Shown here: positions 26,201 through 33,857 of the stretch, in pieces
How positions within the stretch are numbered: the first letter of the stretch is position 1
How the letters are laid out: each line of letters opens with the position of its first letter
Assembly (NCBI GenBank): GCA_004210805.1
Contig: SDXZ01000005.1
Location: 1-41,909 of the forward strand
Reading direction: 5' to 3'
Source of the DNA: Acidovorax sp.
Lineage (GTDB): Bacteria; Pseudomonadota; Gammaproteobacteria; Burkholderiales; Burkholderiaceae_C
DNA length: 41,909 nt
Made by a program: the position numbers and the translations under genes
Notes under the pieces: generated by a model
Told to the model about the DNA's origin: nothing
The model's database searches: none
Seen by the model: the letters and a program-made list of their open reading frames with translations, nothing else

Positions 26201-27575
26201 GGCGCAGCAGACGCCTGCCGCTGGCGGCTACCTCACGCCGGCACAGGCGTACGGCGGCTACGCTGCAGCGCCCCAGCCTCTGCCGCAGCAGCGCATGGGC
26301 GTGGCGCCCGCTGCAGCACCGTCGGCGTGGTCCACCGCTGGCCTGAGCAATACCGCGCCCGACCCCACCCGGCCGCGCACGGCGCGCGACGAACTGCGTG
26401 AAGTGCAGCAGAGCCAGATATCGAGCTTCTCGGTGGGCGCCACCGCACGTGCCCGCCAAGGCGAAGCGGGCATGAGCCAGCTGTCCGAAATCCAGGCGCC
26501 CGTGCAGCTGAAGATGAGCGTGGGCGACGGGCATGTGCTGCTGGGCGTAACGCCCACGGGCGTGAGCGCTGGCTCGCCAGGCTCGCCCTACGGCACAGTC
26601 AGCCGCTTTGGCGGGGGCCCCGTCACCGCGCTGGACATGCCCGAGCGTGGCGCTGGCTCGCAGAGCGACAGCGGCGTGGGGCTGAGCGTCGGCTACGAGA
26701 GCGGCAGCTTCAAGGCCGACATCGGCAGCACCCCGCTCGGCTTTGGCCAGTCGGACGTGACGGCCGGCGTGAAGTACCGCATGGCGGTCACCGACAACCT
26801 CACCGTGGCGGCTGATCTGTCGCGCCGCCCCGTCACCGACAGCCTGCTGTCGTTCGCCGGCGCCCGCGATGCGCGCACGGGGGACCGCTGGGGCGGCGTG
26901 TCGGCCACCGGCGGGCGCATCGATATGACCTGGGATGACGGGGAGCTGGGTGTATACGGCTACGGCTCGCTGCACGGCCTGACCGGCACCCGCGTACGCA
27001 GCAATGCGCGCGCTGAAGCGGGCGGCGGCATGTACTGGCACGTGCACCGCACGTCCAACGCCGACCTCACTGCCGGCCTGAGCTTCTCGGGCCTGTCGTA
27101 CCAGCGCAACCTGCGCTACTTCACCGTCGGCCACGGCGGTTACTTCAGTCCGCAACAGTTCGTGTCATTCGGCATCCCCATCGAATGGGCGCAGCGCAAT
27201 GGCCGCCTGTCCTACCAGCTCAAGGGCTCGGTCGGCGTGCAGTACTTCAAGGAAGACGCAGCGCCGTACTTCCCCAACAGCCCCTCACGGCAGGCCACAG
27301 CCGTCCAGGCGGCCAGCGACGCACTCGCCTTTGGCGAAACCGGCGCCACCGCCATCTACCCGGGCCAGTCGCGCACCGGACTGGGCTACAACCTGGGCGC
27401 GGCCATGGAATACCAGATGCACCCGCAGGTGTTCCTCGGAGGGCACCTGGCGCTCAACAACGCACGCAACTACCGCGAGTTTGCGGGCGGCCTCTACGTG
27501 CGGTATGCATTCCAGCCGTACAACGGCCTGCAGACCTTCCCGGTGAATCCGCTGCGGTCGCCTTACGCCTATTGA
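23232..27575 (+). CDS. bcsC: cellulose synthase outer-membrane export protein BcsC
   Basis: 1447 aa, longer than E. coli BcsC (1157) and Komagataeibacter BcsC (about 1300). Start 23232 follows the excellent ribosome site GGGAGAAGGAAGG and gives a signal peptide ending AWA (residue 27). Residues about 30-836 are a superhelix of TPR repeats (for example RAGEAWQKLLRINPQNAQAL, YDAAEAAYRRVLARQADNPDAV) that scaffolds the periplasmic path. Residues about 840-1046 are an Ala/Pro/Tyr/Gln-rich, probably disordered linker. Residues about 1048-1447 are the BCSC_C beta-barrel (LREVQQSQISSFSVG, ALNNARNYREFAGGLYVRY) that exports cellulose. The barrel ends PYAY rather than Phe. No bcsZ separates it from bcsB. 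Confidence 0.95.
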   Translation: MSSKRRHHHTLAMGLLASLMAPSAAWAQTGAEQTLLDQGQYWQERGDTQRAGEAWQKLLRINPQNAQALYGMALVELNGQRAEGAQRYLNQLQAAHPRSPLVGRLQESIRTGRSAPQIETARQQARSGQANQALSTYQAALGDRAPTGPLALEYYQTLGATAGGWDEARRGLSRLAQESPEDPQIALALAQHLTYREATRRDGIAQLARLAGRPDVGKAATESWRKALAWTGNRSADIPLYQDFLRANPGDTAVHTRLVQAQALQKQSQAAPVRTADPLRQRTTAGFQALDDGELDAAEAAFLNVLESRPADGDALGGLGILRLRQERFADARGLLERASRAGSASRWKQALDSATYWSLVEQATSERERGDTAAARRSLEQAVRLNPTEVTAQTDLADLLVEDGQYDAAEAAYRRVLARQADNPDAVRGLVGVLAQNNKAAEALALVEKLSPSQQEKVGALGRLRAAQALGQARAATERGDTAAARAALEDALLNDPASPWVRLDLARLYLRMGAVAEARGVMDGLLLSNPNMPEALYAGALLASEAGDWPGALALLDRIPEKHRTRDIAALQKRVWVHVQASAASALAAEGRQAEAQAVLAQAESFATQDPELLGAMALAYADAGDPQRALGMVRQVLARTPRPDVGLRLQYAATLLKTQQDVELAGILRQLQTAPMSDRERKSFSDIRRAYIVRQADGLREAGDLVGAYDTLAPLLAEQPDEPQAMAALARMYAANNDYAQAQALYARLLDKSPNDVPLILQTAAMATGAKDYGYAESLLSVALVRAPRDPEVLTAAGRLYRAQGKNSKATEFFTAAVAAENSQRDAVLAASGVPAGPARSGNPFAQRMAVQQRAGGGLSVPSTATTAVRSPVGYTPLQYAPQPVARSNAPSGLYIPDPAGASRFGTAPQAYSQAAPMTPASYYPEAASPGGMADASPTAASSATRRATPTARNAAPLPVATRSAAGASALSGNGAIPAAASAYIPPAQQTPAAGGYLTPAQAYGGYAAAPQPLPQQRMGVAPAAAPSAWSTAGLSNTAPDPTRPRTARDELREVQQSQISSFSVGATARARQGEAGMSQLSEIQAPVQLKMSVGDGHVLLGVTPTGVSAGSPGSPYGTVSRFGGGPVTALDMPERGAGSQSDSGVGLSVGYESGSFKADIGSTPLGFGQSDVTAGVKYRMAVTDNLTVAADLSRRPVTDSLLSFAGARDARTGDRWGGVSATGGRIDMTWDDGELGVYGYGSLHGLTGTRVRSNARAEAGGGMYWHVHRTSNADLTAGLSFSGLSYQRNLRYFTVGHGGYFSPQQFVSFGIPIEWAQRNGRLSYQLKGSVGVQYFKEDAAPYFPNSPSRQATAVQAASDALAFGETGATAIYPGQSRTGLGYNLGAAMEYQMHPQVFLGGHLALNNARNYREFAGGLYVRYAFQPYNGLQTFPVNPLRSPYAY

Positions 27576-27642
27576 GGACGCGGGGCTTTTCGCCCCTCGA
27601 ACCCTGGGCCGTCGGCGAAAATTCGATCCTTTGCGCCCATCA

Positions 27643-27679
27643 AAAAAGCCCGTCGCACAGTGAGTGCGACGGGCTTTTT
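27643..27679. terminator. strong bidirectional intrinsic terminator
   Basis: Perfect 16-bp stem AAAAAGCCCGTCGCAC / GTGCGACGGGCTTTTT with AGTGA loop. It has a T-run on both strands, so it serves bcsC (68 bases upstream, +) and the convergent lipoprotein gene (-). Confidence 0.95.
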
Positions 27680-27785
27680 CTTTTGGGGGGTGGTCCACAT
27701 CCGTGGAGCCCACCGCGCCTCATCCTGCATGGTTTGCGCCGGTTGCGGCCCGCACTGCGCAGGATCAACCGGCGCTGCCAGCGTA

Positions 27786-29426
27786 TTAAGGCGCCACCTG
27801 CTTGGCGCCCACAAACACGGTGTGGGCCCGCGTGCCCGCCACCGACAAGCCCGCCGTGAGGATGCGCAAGCCCACGACATTGCCGTTGGCATCGAATTGC
27901 GCGGCTGCCGAACCCGATTGCGCCGGGCCGGACGACAGGCCGCAGGTGATCGGCGCGTTCGGGCTGTTGAGGTAACCGAAGGCCTCGACGCGGTACAGGT
28001 TCAAGCCACTGCCCAGCTCGCCCAGCAGCTTGCCGGCGACCTCGCAGCCGCTCGTGGTCAAGCCCGTGATGGCGCCATCGGCAAAGACCGTGAGCGTCGT
28101 GGTGTCACCGCCAAAGCCCGCGCCCGCCATCTTGTAGGTGCCGACGATCAGCGCCGGGTTGGGCACCTTGCCGCTGGGCAGGGCGTACAACGGGTCGGGC
28201 GTCACGCTGAATCGCGTGGGTGCGCCGCCGGGCTGTGTGGGGTAGCTGAAGGTGCCGCTGAACAGGCTGGCGGTGCTGGAGCCCGGGGTGCTTTGCAAGG
28301 TGCCGTCGATCAGCACCGACTCGTTGTACGCGCCGGTGTTGGCCAGCAGGCGGTTGAAGAACACACCATCGTTGGCGGTCACGAAACGGTTGTTGGTCGC
28401 GTTGTTCTCATACCGGATGAGCCGGCCGTACAGCGCGTTGTGGTTGATGCTGCTGTTGGTATAGAAGAACAGGCCGCCATCGGGCAGCACGCTGCCCCAG
28501 ACCGAGGTGTCGCCGATCACGCCCGCAGGCAGCGTGAACGAGCCCTGCCAGTTGCCCGCCACGGACAGCGGCGTGGCAGACGGTGGTGTGACGGTGCGCG
28601 GGTCGGAAATGCCGTTGAGGACGTAGGTGTTGTCGGGGCCTGTGGCGTTGCGCGTGAACGCCCAGATGCCATTGGGCGTGCCCGCCGCGTCAAACCGCAG
28701 CACGGCGATGCCGGACTGCTGGGTGCCGCTGGCGCCGCACGAGGTTGTGTCGCCAGAAAGATTGAGTGTGAGCGAATACAGCGGGGAGCCCGCTGCGCGC
28801 GGCGTGGCCGAGCCCGCCACCAGGCAGCCGCCAATGCGGCCCGAGAGCTGGCCCTGTGGCGTGACGGTGAGCACCCAGCCGCCGCCAAACAGCCCGGTGC
28901 CGCGGTAGGTGCCTTCGATCAGGCTTGCCGTCGCAGTGTGAAAGTTGAGGCTGCTGTACGAGAGCTTGATAGGCACCACGGCCCCGGACGCGGCTGCCGT
29001 CTGCACCGGGTCGCTGTAGTTGCCGCTGATGCCGTCGGTGCGCCCGATCTTGCCGCTGTTCGACGCCGTGCCGCGCAGGGTGAGGCCCGTGGCAAATTTG
29101 CCGTCCTGCACCGAGTGGTAGGTGACGCCCGTGGCCAGCACCGCGGTGACGTTGACGTTGAGGCGCCCGTACAGCGCATCAAAACCAGCTGCGCCCGGCG
29201 CTTCGCGCGCCAGGTAGAACTCGCCGCCGGTCCCCAGCGGGCCCGGATCGATGTAGCCCACCACCTGCCGCTGCGCTGCGCCGGTGCCCACCGTGCCTTC
29301 CCACACGCCCCCAGGGAACTGCTGCACGCCCGGGGTCGGTCCCACGTCCTCCCCGTCGGAGGAGCCGCCGCCACAACTGGCGAGCAGGGCCGCACAGGAC
29401 AAAGAGAGCCAAAGAGATTTGCGCAT
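27786..29426 (-). CDS. uncharacterised lipoprotein with internal duplication
   Basis: 546 aa. Start 29426 gives a lipoprotein signal MRKSLWLSLSCAALLASC with lipobox LASC (Cys18) and Gly at +2, predicting outer-membrane anchoring; a Gly/Ser/Asp spacer follows. The mature part looks like two related modules of about 250 residues. Each has an ALYGRL segment, then a GTY..G..GGG/GGD strand run, and a cysteine-containing repeat: GRIGGCLVAG...CGASGTQQSGIAVLRFDAAG in the first and TTSGCEVAGKLL...CGLSSGPAQSGSAAAQFDANG in the second. The two conserved Cys in each suggest a disulfide. I do not recognise a characterised family. It is convergent with bcsC and shares its terminator, so there is no operon link; a role in the matrix or envelope is only a guess. 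Confidence 0.8.
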   Translation of the reverse strand: MRKSLWLSLSCAALLASCGGGSSDGEDVGPTPGVQQFPGGVWEGTVGTGAAQRQVVGYIDPGPLGTGGEFYLAREAPGAAGFDALYGRLNVNVTAVLATGVTYHSVQDGKFATGLTLRGTASNSGKIGRTDGISGNYSDPVQTAAASGAVVPIKLSYSSLNFHTATASLIEGTYRGTGLFGGGWVLTVTPQGQLSGRIGGCLVAGSATPRAAGSPLYSLTLNLSGDTTSCGASGTQQSGIAVLRFDAAGTPNGIWAFTRNATGPDNTYVLNGISDPRTVTPPSATPLSVAGNWQGSFTLPAGVIGDTSVWGSVLPDGGLFFYTNSSINHNALYGRLIRYENNATNNRFVTANDGVFFNRLLANTGAYNESVLIDGTLQSTPGSSTASLFSGTFSYPTQPGGAPTRFSVTPDPLYALPSGKVPNPALIVGTYKMAGAGFGGDTTTLTVFADGAITGLTTSGCEVAGKLLGELGSGLNLYRVEAFGYLNSPNAPITCGLSSGPAQSGSAAAQFDANGNVVGLRILTAGLSVAGTRAHTVFVGAKQVAP

Positions 29427-29648
29427 GATGGACAACAGGGGATCTAGTGTGGGGTTCGGACGGCGCGGACGCCGACGCCAGGGGGCGAGGCCCGGGCCAC
29501 CAGCAGCGCCAGCGCGCCGCACAGGGCTGTGTCCAATTGTGCCAGCAGCGGCAGGCAAGGCGTTTCGCGCGGCGCTTTCAGTACGGCTTTGCGGGCGCAG
29601 TTGCCTCGCAGGTATAGGCCTTCGGTCCTCCGCGCAGCCGCAGCGTGT

Positions 29649-29716
29649 TAGCTATCAAAAGCAAATGCTATTAAAAATATAGCTACGAGTGCTTATATAT
29701 CAAGCGCTGGAGGCCT
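29649..29716 (-). repeat. 3' intergenic palindromic repeat, copy E
   Basis: The most complete copy. On the minus strand it reads GGCCTCCAGCGCTTGAT, TATAAGC, then AGCTATATTTTTAATAGC, an AT-rich hairpin with GCTAT/ATAGC arms. It is co-oriented with, and 97 bases downstream of, the minus-strand Bax-inhibitor-1 gene, after that gene's terminator. Confidence 0.8.
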
Positions 29717-29743
29717 ATTTGACTGCAAAAATAAACCGCAGCA

Positions 29744-29779
29744 GCAAAAATGGCCGGGTCCCTTGCAGAACCCGGCCTT
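29744..29779 (-). terminator. intrinsic terminator of the Bax-inhibitor-1 gene
   Basis: On the minus strand, GGCCGGGT and ACCCGGCC (29777-29752) form an 8-bp stem with a 10-base loop, followed by ATTTTTG. It is 36 bases after the stop codon at 29813. Confidence 0.85.
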
Positions 29780-29812
29780 GCATGAGGCATGTCGCCGCAG
29801 TGGGCGCCGGGC

Positions 29813-30526
29813 TCAATCGTCGTTGGTTGCCAAGCTGATCAGGATGCGCAGCACGTACCAGAGCATCAGCGCGATGGACGCGAACAGGTGCAGCGCCGCG
29901 CCCGCGGGGCGGTCGGCGGGGTAGTCGTGGATGATGCGCGAGGTGTCGTACAGCACGCAGGCGCCGGCAAACAACACCATGATTCCCGAGAACCAGATGC
30001 CCAGCTTGAAGCCGAAGATGGCGCCGGCCACGATGGTGCCCAGGGCCACGAGGCCGCCCACCTTGAGGATGCCGCCCAAAAACGAGAAGTCGGACTTGCT
30101 CGTGAACGCTGTCCAGGTGAGCGCGCCCACCAGCAGCAGCGTGATGAACGCGGCCGCGCCAATGGCGCCAGGAGCCACGATCTGCGCAATGCCGAACATG
30201 GGCGCAAAGATCAGGCCTTCGGCCAGCACATAAATGCCCAGGCCCATCAGCTGCGTCTGGGGGTTCTCGGAGTTGTCGGCCATGTAAGAGGCCAGCCAGC
30301 CCACCAGCATGAACGCACCCATCACGCCCAGCCAGATGAATTTGTTGCCGCTGCCCAGCAGCATCTTGGCAGTGGTGCCCGAGAAGCCGGACACCATCAG
30401 CACAGTGGACAGCAACACGAAGGCGAGCATGGCCGCGCCAAGGTGCTTATAGGTAGAGACGATGAAGTCGCGCCGTGCGAACGGTGCGCCTTCTGGCGTC
30501 GATGGGGTCAATGCGTTGGGGTTCAT
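29813..30526 (-). CDS. Bax inhibitor-1/YccA family membrane protein
   Basis: 237 aa, inner membrane, about seven helices. The N-terminus RDFIVSTYKHLGAAMLAFVLLST is typical of the bacterial YccA/YbhL branch; AEGLIFAPMFGIAQI, then KVGGLVALGTIVAGAIFGF, and the C-terminal DTSRIIHDYPADRPAGAALHLFASIALMLWYVLRIL complete the family pattern. The DTSRII Asp is one of the conserved Asp residues linked with pH-gated ion leak in structural homologues. Roles in bacteria include modulation of membrane proteolysis (YccA with FtsH). Start 30526 has a good ribosome site (GGAGGAAT, minus strand). It lies 89 bases after the two-TM protein gene on the same strand and may be co-transcribed. Confidence 0.92.
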   Translation of the reverse strand: MNPNALTPSTPEGAPFARRDFIVSTYKHLGAAMLAFVLLSTVLMVSGFSGTTAKMLLGSGNKFIWLGVMGAFMLVGWLASYMADNSENPQTQLMGLGIYVLAEGLIFAPMFGIAQIVAPGAIGAAAFITLLLVGALTWTAFTSKSDFSFLGGILKVGGLVALGTIVAGAIFGFKLGIWFSGIMVLFAGACVLYDTSRIIHDYPADRPAGAALHLFASIALMLWYVLRILISLATNDD

Positions 30527-30615
30527 GGTGATTCCTCCACGGGTTGTTGTGAATGCGGGAAGAGCGCGCCCTCGCGCTGCTCCTCCCTCCCTCTCTCTTT
30601 TTATCCAGATGGCGC

Positions 30616-31188
30616 TCAGGCGGCGCTGAGCTGCGCAGCGTCGGCCGCGCGCAGCTTGCGGTTGGACCACAGGCCTGCGGCGCCGATCAGCGTCAGGAAG
30701 ATCGCGAAAATCCAGGTGCCTGCACCGCTGAAAGACTGTGCGGACGCGGCGGCTTCGGTCTGCAGGCGCTGCTTGGTGGTCTCATAGCTGATCACGGGCT
30801 TGCCATTGACGGCCACCTCGTACACCAGGTCGCTGTCGCTGCTGTCCACCAGCGCCGTGACTTTTTCATCGATCAGGTCGGACACCAGGTCCTGGGGCGT
30901 GCTGTGGTCGATGCGCAGTTTGCGAACTTCGGCAGGCAGCGCGTCGGGCTTCACATCGATTTCGTAGTATTTCTTGGTGGCGCGGCGCTTGCGCTTGACC
31001 GTTACCTCGGACGCCTGCGTCACCGTGCCGGAGACGCTTTGCAGGCTTTCCTTCGCGGCGTAGGCATGGTCGCCGTCGGCTTTCCAGTTGCTGTAGACCG
31101 ACAAGGCGATCAGGCCGGGGCCAGCCAGCAGCAGGAGCCAGGCGTAGCCGGTGATGAAAATCAGAATCTTGCGAATGAATCCGGGCAT
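30616..31188 (-). CDS. two-TM membrane protein of unknown function
   Basis: 190 aa. One helix at the start (ILIFITGYAWLLLLAGPGLIALSVY, about 8-32), a polar middle of about 115 residues with a basic patch (VKRKRRATKKYYEIDV) and beta-type segments, and one helix near the end (GTWIFAIFLTLIGAAGLW, about 153-170). The layout resembles DUF3592-type proteins but I am not sure of membership. Start 31188 (MPGFIRK) has the ribosome site AGAGGGAAAG upstream. It precedes the Bax-inhibitor-1 gene on the same strand. Confidence 0.7.
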   Translation of the reverse strand: MPGFIRKILIFITGYAWLLLLAGPGLIALSVYSNWKADGDHAYAAKESLQSVSGTVTQASEVTVKRKRRATKKYYEIDVKPDALPAEVRKLRIDHSTPQDLVSDLIDEKVTALVDSSDSDLVYEVAVNGKPVISYETTKQRLQTEAAASAQSFSGAGTWIFAIFLTLIGAAGLWSNRKLRAADAAQLSAA

Positions 31189-31489
31189 ATCTTTCCCTCT
31201 CTCTTCTCTGTTGTGTGTTGAATTTGTAGAGCAAGCCCGCCGCGACCGGCGCTGGGCCGTGGGTGGACAGGTCGACACTATGTTCGAGGTTGGTGTATTC
31301 GATGTAAGAAAGTGTTGGGTTCGTTGCGCCCGGGCCGCAGTGGACAAATTGGCGAGGTGGGCAAGTCGCGGGCTGGTGTAGGCGATGCATCTCTGCCGCA
31401 GTTACTGCCGCTGGCGCCCCGCTCGGGCACAACAAAAAAAGCCCGCTCCCCTTGCGAGGAGCGGGCTTCGCCAAAAGCCGGCGCGTTAA
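31189..31489. other. gap between ssb and the two-TM gene
   Basis: 301 bases without a gene. It contains the ssb terminator at its right end and, on the minus strand, the promoter side of the two-TM gene, with a weak TACAAAT at about 31232-31226. Confidence 0.4.
31434..31468 (-). terminator. intrinsic terminator of ssb
   Basis: On the minus strand the stem GCCCGCTCC / GGAGCGGGC (31466-31441) with an 8-base loop is followed by a run of seven T. It is 23 bases after the ssb stop. Confidence 0.95.
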
Positions 31490-32065
31490 TTAAAACGGGA
31501 TGTCGTCATCCATGTCGTCAAAGCCCGAAGCGGCTCGTGGGGCCTGGGCTGCGGGCGCCGGGGCCGGGCGCTGCGCTGCGGGGGCACCCATCGGGCGCGC
31601 CGCCGGTGGCGCTGCGCGGCGTGGCGGCGGGGCTTGGTCGTAGCCGCCACCCTGGTCACCGCCGCCGTAGCCGCCATCGTCATAACCACCGCCAGGCTGG
31701 CCACCGCCGCCGCCCTGTGCGCCCATGCCCTGGCGGCTGCCCAGCATCTGCATCTGGTCGGCACGGATTTCGGTGCTGTACTTTTCCACGCCGCTCTGGT
31801 CGGTCCACTTGCGGGTGCGCAGCGAGCCTTCCACGTACACCTGCGAGCCCTTGCGCAGGTACTGGCCGGCGATTTCAGCAAGGCGGCCGTTGAAGACCAC
31901 ACGGTGCCACTCGGTGGCTTCGCGCATCTCGCCAGACTGTTTGTCCTTCCACTTGTCGGTGGTGGCAATCGTCACGTTGGCCACCTGGTCGCCACTGGGG
32001 AAAGTGCGCATTTCGGGGTCGCGGCCCAGGTTGCCGACGATGATGACTTTGTTTACGGATGCCAT
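31490..32065 (-). CDS. ssb: single-stranded DNA-binding protein
   Basis: 191 aa. Homotetrameric OB-fold protein that coats single-stranded DNA in replication, repair and recombination. The OB domain is residues 1-110 ([55 protein letters not shown]). A Gly-rich then Pro/Ala-rich linker (about 115-178) follows, then the acidic tip DDMDDDIPF (183-191) that recruits partner proteins. Standard length. It is next to an MFS gene on the same strand (169 bases) with uvrA further on; the E. coli ssb-uvrA neighbourhood is recalled here. Confidence 0.97.
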   Translation of the reverse strand: MASVNKVIIVGNLGRDPEMRTFPSGDQVANVTIATTDKWKDKQSGEMREATEWHRVVFNGRLAEIAGQYLRKGSQVYVEGSLRTRKWTDQSGVEKYSTEIRADQMQMLGSRQGMGAQGGGGGQPGGGYDDGGYGGGDQGGGYDQAPPPRRAAPPAARPMGAPAAQRPAPAPAAQAPRAASGFDDMDDDIPF

Positions 32066-32234
32066 GGTGCTGTCTTTGCCTTAAGGAAGTAACGAAGCGC
32101 CGGATTTGAGGAGTTTCCGCGCGCCAAACGCGCCATTGTGCCGCAAGCAGTTGGCAATGGAAGCCCCTGCTGCGCGCTGGCAACCGGGCCACGCCCAGCC
32201 CGCCGCGCCGTGCGGCGCAGCGCCAACTGCCCTC

Positions 32235-33413
32235 TCAGTGCCCGCCGCGGCCCACCGGGCGCAGCGGCCAGGTCAGCACCAGCCACAGCGCCGTCAGTAC
32301 CGCCGTCACCGCAAACAAGCCGGGCGCCCCGGCCCATTTCACCAGGGCCCCGCCCAGCGCGCCGCCGGCAAAAAGGCCCAGCGACTGCAGCGTGTTGTAG
32401 CTGCCCAGTGCCGCCCCGCGCAGCTGCGCCGGCGCCATGCGCGATACCAGGCTGGGCTGGCTCGCCTCGAGTGCGTTGAACCCGCAAAAGAAGACAAACA
32501 GCAGTAGCCCCAGCGCCCACAGCGTCGGCGCCGCGTGGCCCGCCGCCAACACGCCCAGGCCTACCTGCACCAGCAGTACCAGCGCAATGGCACCCAGGAG
32601 CGCCGCGCGCAGCTTGCCGGCGCGCTCCAGCGCAAAGAGGCCGCCCATGGCGGCAAACGACAGCACCACGGCCGGCAGGTACACCTGCCAGTGGTGGTCT
32701 TTGGCAAGCCCGGCCTGCACCAGCAGCGTGGGCACCGCAACCCACATCGACAACTGCACGGTGTGCAGCACGAACACGCCCAGGTTCAGGCGCAGCAAAT
32801 CTGGATGGGCCCACACGTCGGCCAGGCGCCCACGCGGCGTGTCCTTGTGCAGGGCGGGTTCCGGTGGAACCCACCACACCACCACCGCTATGCCGGCCAG
32901 CGCCAGCGCGCACGTCAGGCCAAACAAGCCCGCCAGGCCAATGTGCGCGGTCAGCAGCGGGGCCGCCACCAGCGCCACCGCAAACATCAACCCGATGCTT
33001 CCGCCCACCAGCGCCATGGCCTTGGTGCGCACCGCGTCGCGCGTCTGGTCGGCCAGCAGGGCCGTCACGGCGGCCGACACGGCGCCGGCGCCTTGCAGCG
33101 CGCGGCCAGCGAGCAGCCCTGTGAGCGAATCAGCCAGCGCGGCCAGCAGGCTGCCGGCGGCAAAAACCAAAAGGCCGAGCACGATCACACGCTTGCGGCC
33201 AAACCGGTCAGACGCCATGCCCAGCGGCAACTGCAGCACCGCCTGCGTAAGGCCGTAGATACCCATGGCCAGCCCCACCAGCGCCGGGTCATCGCCGCCG
33301 GGGTATTTGCGGGCCTCCAGCGCAAACACGGGCAACACCATGAACAGGCCGAGCATGCGCAGGGCAAAGATGAGCGCGAGGCTGATGCTGGAGCGGCGCT
33401 CCAGCGGGGTCAT
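32235..33413 (-). CDS. MFS transporter, YajR-like
   Basis: 392 aa with twelve helices. The major-facilitator motif A between helices 2 and 3 is intact (LGMASDRFGRKRVIVLG), and the N-terminal RSSISLALIFALRMLGLFMVLPVFAL resembles the YajR group of drug/proton antiporters; the C-terminal cytoplasmic YAM domain of E. coli YajR is absent. Exported substrate unknown. Start 33413 (MTPLERRSS) is chosen because homologues begin there. The in-frame ATG at 33524 would add 37 Pro/Ser/Thr-rich residues and overlaps GGCGAAAATCGC, which looks like upstream untranslated DNA; no strong ribosome site settles it. Confidence 0.88.
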   Translation of the reverse strand: MTPLERRSSISLALIFALRMLGLFMVLPVFALEARKYPGGDDPALVGLAMGIYGLTQAVLQLPLGMASDRFGRKRVIVLGLLVFAAGSLLAALADSLTGLLAGRALQGAGAVSAAVTALLADQTRDAVRTKAMALVGGSIGLMFAVALVAAPLLTAHIGLAGLFGLTCALALAGIAVVVWWVPPEPALHKDTPRGRLADVWAHPDLLRLNLGVFVLHTVQLSMWVAVPTLLVQAGLAKDHHWQVYLPAVVLSFAAMGGLFALERAGKLRAALLGAIALVLLVQVGLGVLAAGHAAPTLWALGLLLFVFFCGFNALEASQPSLVSRMAPAQLRGAALGSYNTLQSLGLFAGGALGGALVKWAGAPGLFAVTAVLTALWLVLTWPLRPVGRGGH

Positions 33414-33857
33414 GGTGGAAGATGTCACGGGCGCGGAAGCGGCGGTTGGCAAGGGCAGGGGCACGTCAGGGCGCACGATGGGGGATGTAGCGGAAGGCAA
33501 GCGAAAGGTGCGATTTTCGCCCATCGCCCTGCAGGGGATCCCGTGCCTGTCTCGACCTCGGATTGTTTCACCCTGCCTTTGTGCCCATACAGGCCGCTGT
33601 CGCTTGATTGGACGGGAGTTGATGCTATATTTTCAGTAGCAAATCCGCTCGCCAGCTAGATCACGGCTGCGAGGTTCTCCATCGCCGTAGCCAAACTCCC
33701 AACCCGCCGTCACCAGGGCGGTATGGCATCACAAGCAGCTTCGCCCGGGGGACGGCGTATCGAAGACTGTGCAGTGCGCGGGCGTTCTGTCGGCGCGATC
33801 TGCAGGCACGTGCCACACCCGCCGGGCTCAAAGACGGGCTTGGGGTGGTGTACTGCC
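33414..33857. other. gap between the surface-protein gene and the MFS gene
   Basis: 444 bases with no supported gene (the 5' 111 bases may be coding if the MFS gene starts at 33524). It holds a degenerate GCTAT/GTAGC repeat (33621-33645) and the MFS promoter side. I see no convincing terminator for the surface gene. Confidence 0.45.
33621..33645 (+). repeat. degenerate copy of the AGCTAT-type repeat
   Basis: GATGCTATATTTTCAGTAGC has GCTAT/GTAGC arms. It matches the AT-rich half of copy E (minus strand) in most positions; the AGCGCTTAT half is missing. Confidence 0.4.

Larger units (their letters stand above)
29427..29812. other. intergenic region with repeat E and a terminator
   Basis: 386 bases without a gene. 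From left to right: the lipoprotein promoter side (minus strand, not resolved), a GC-rich unassigned stretch, repeat copy E (29649-29716) and the terminator of the Bax-inhibitor-1 gene (29752-29777). Confidence 0.6.

Noticed and set aside
27660-29447. 595-codon open frame opposite the lipoprotein gene
   Set aside because: Arg/Ala/Gln-rich shadow; the minus strand has a clear lipobox and repeats, so it is the coding strand.
33414-33524. Extended N-terminus of the MFS transporter (start at 33524)
   Set aside because: The added 37 residues are Pro/Ser/Thr-rich and overlap promoter-like DNA; start 33413 fits the family, though this is not proved.
33615-33650. LexA (SOS) box between the surface gene and MFS
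   Set aside because: GCTATATTTTCAG has the AT core but lacks the CTG half and correct spacing; it matches the AGCTAT repeat family better.
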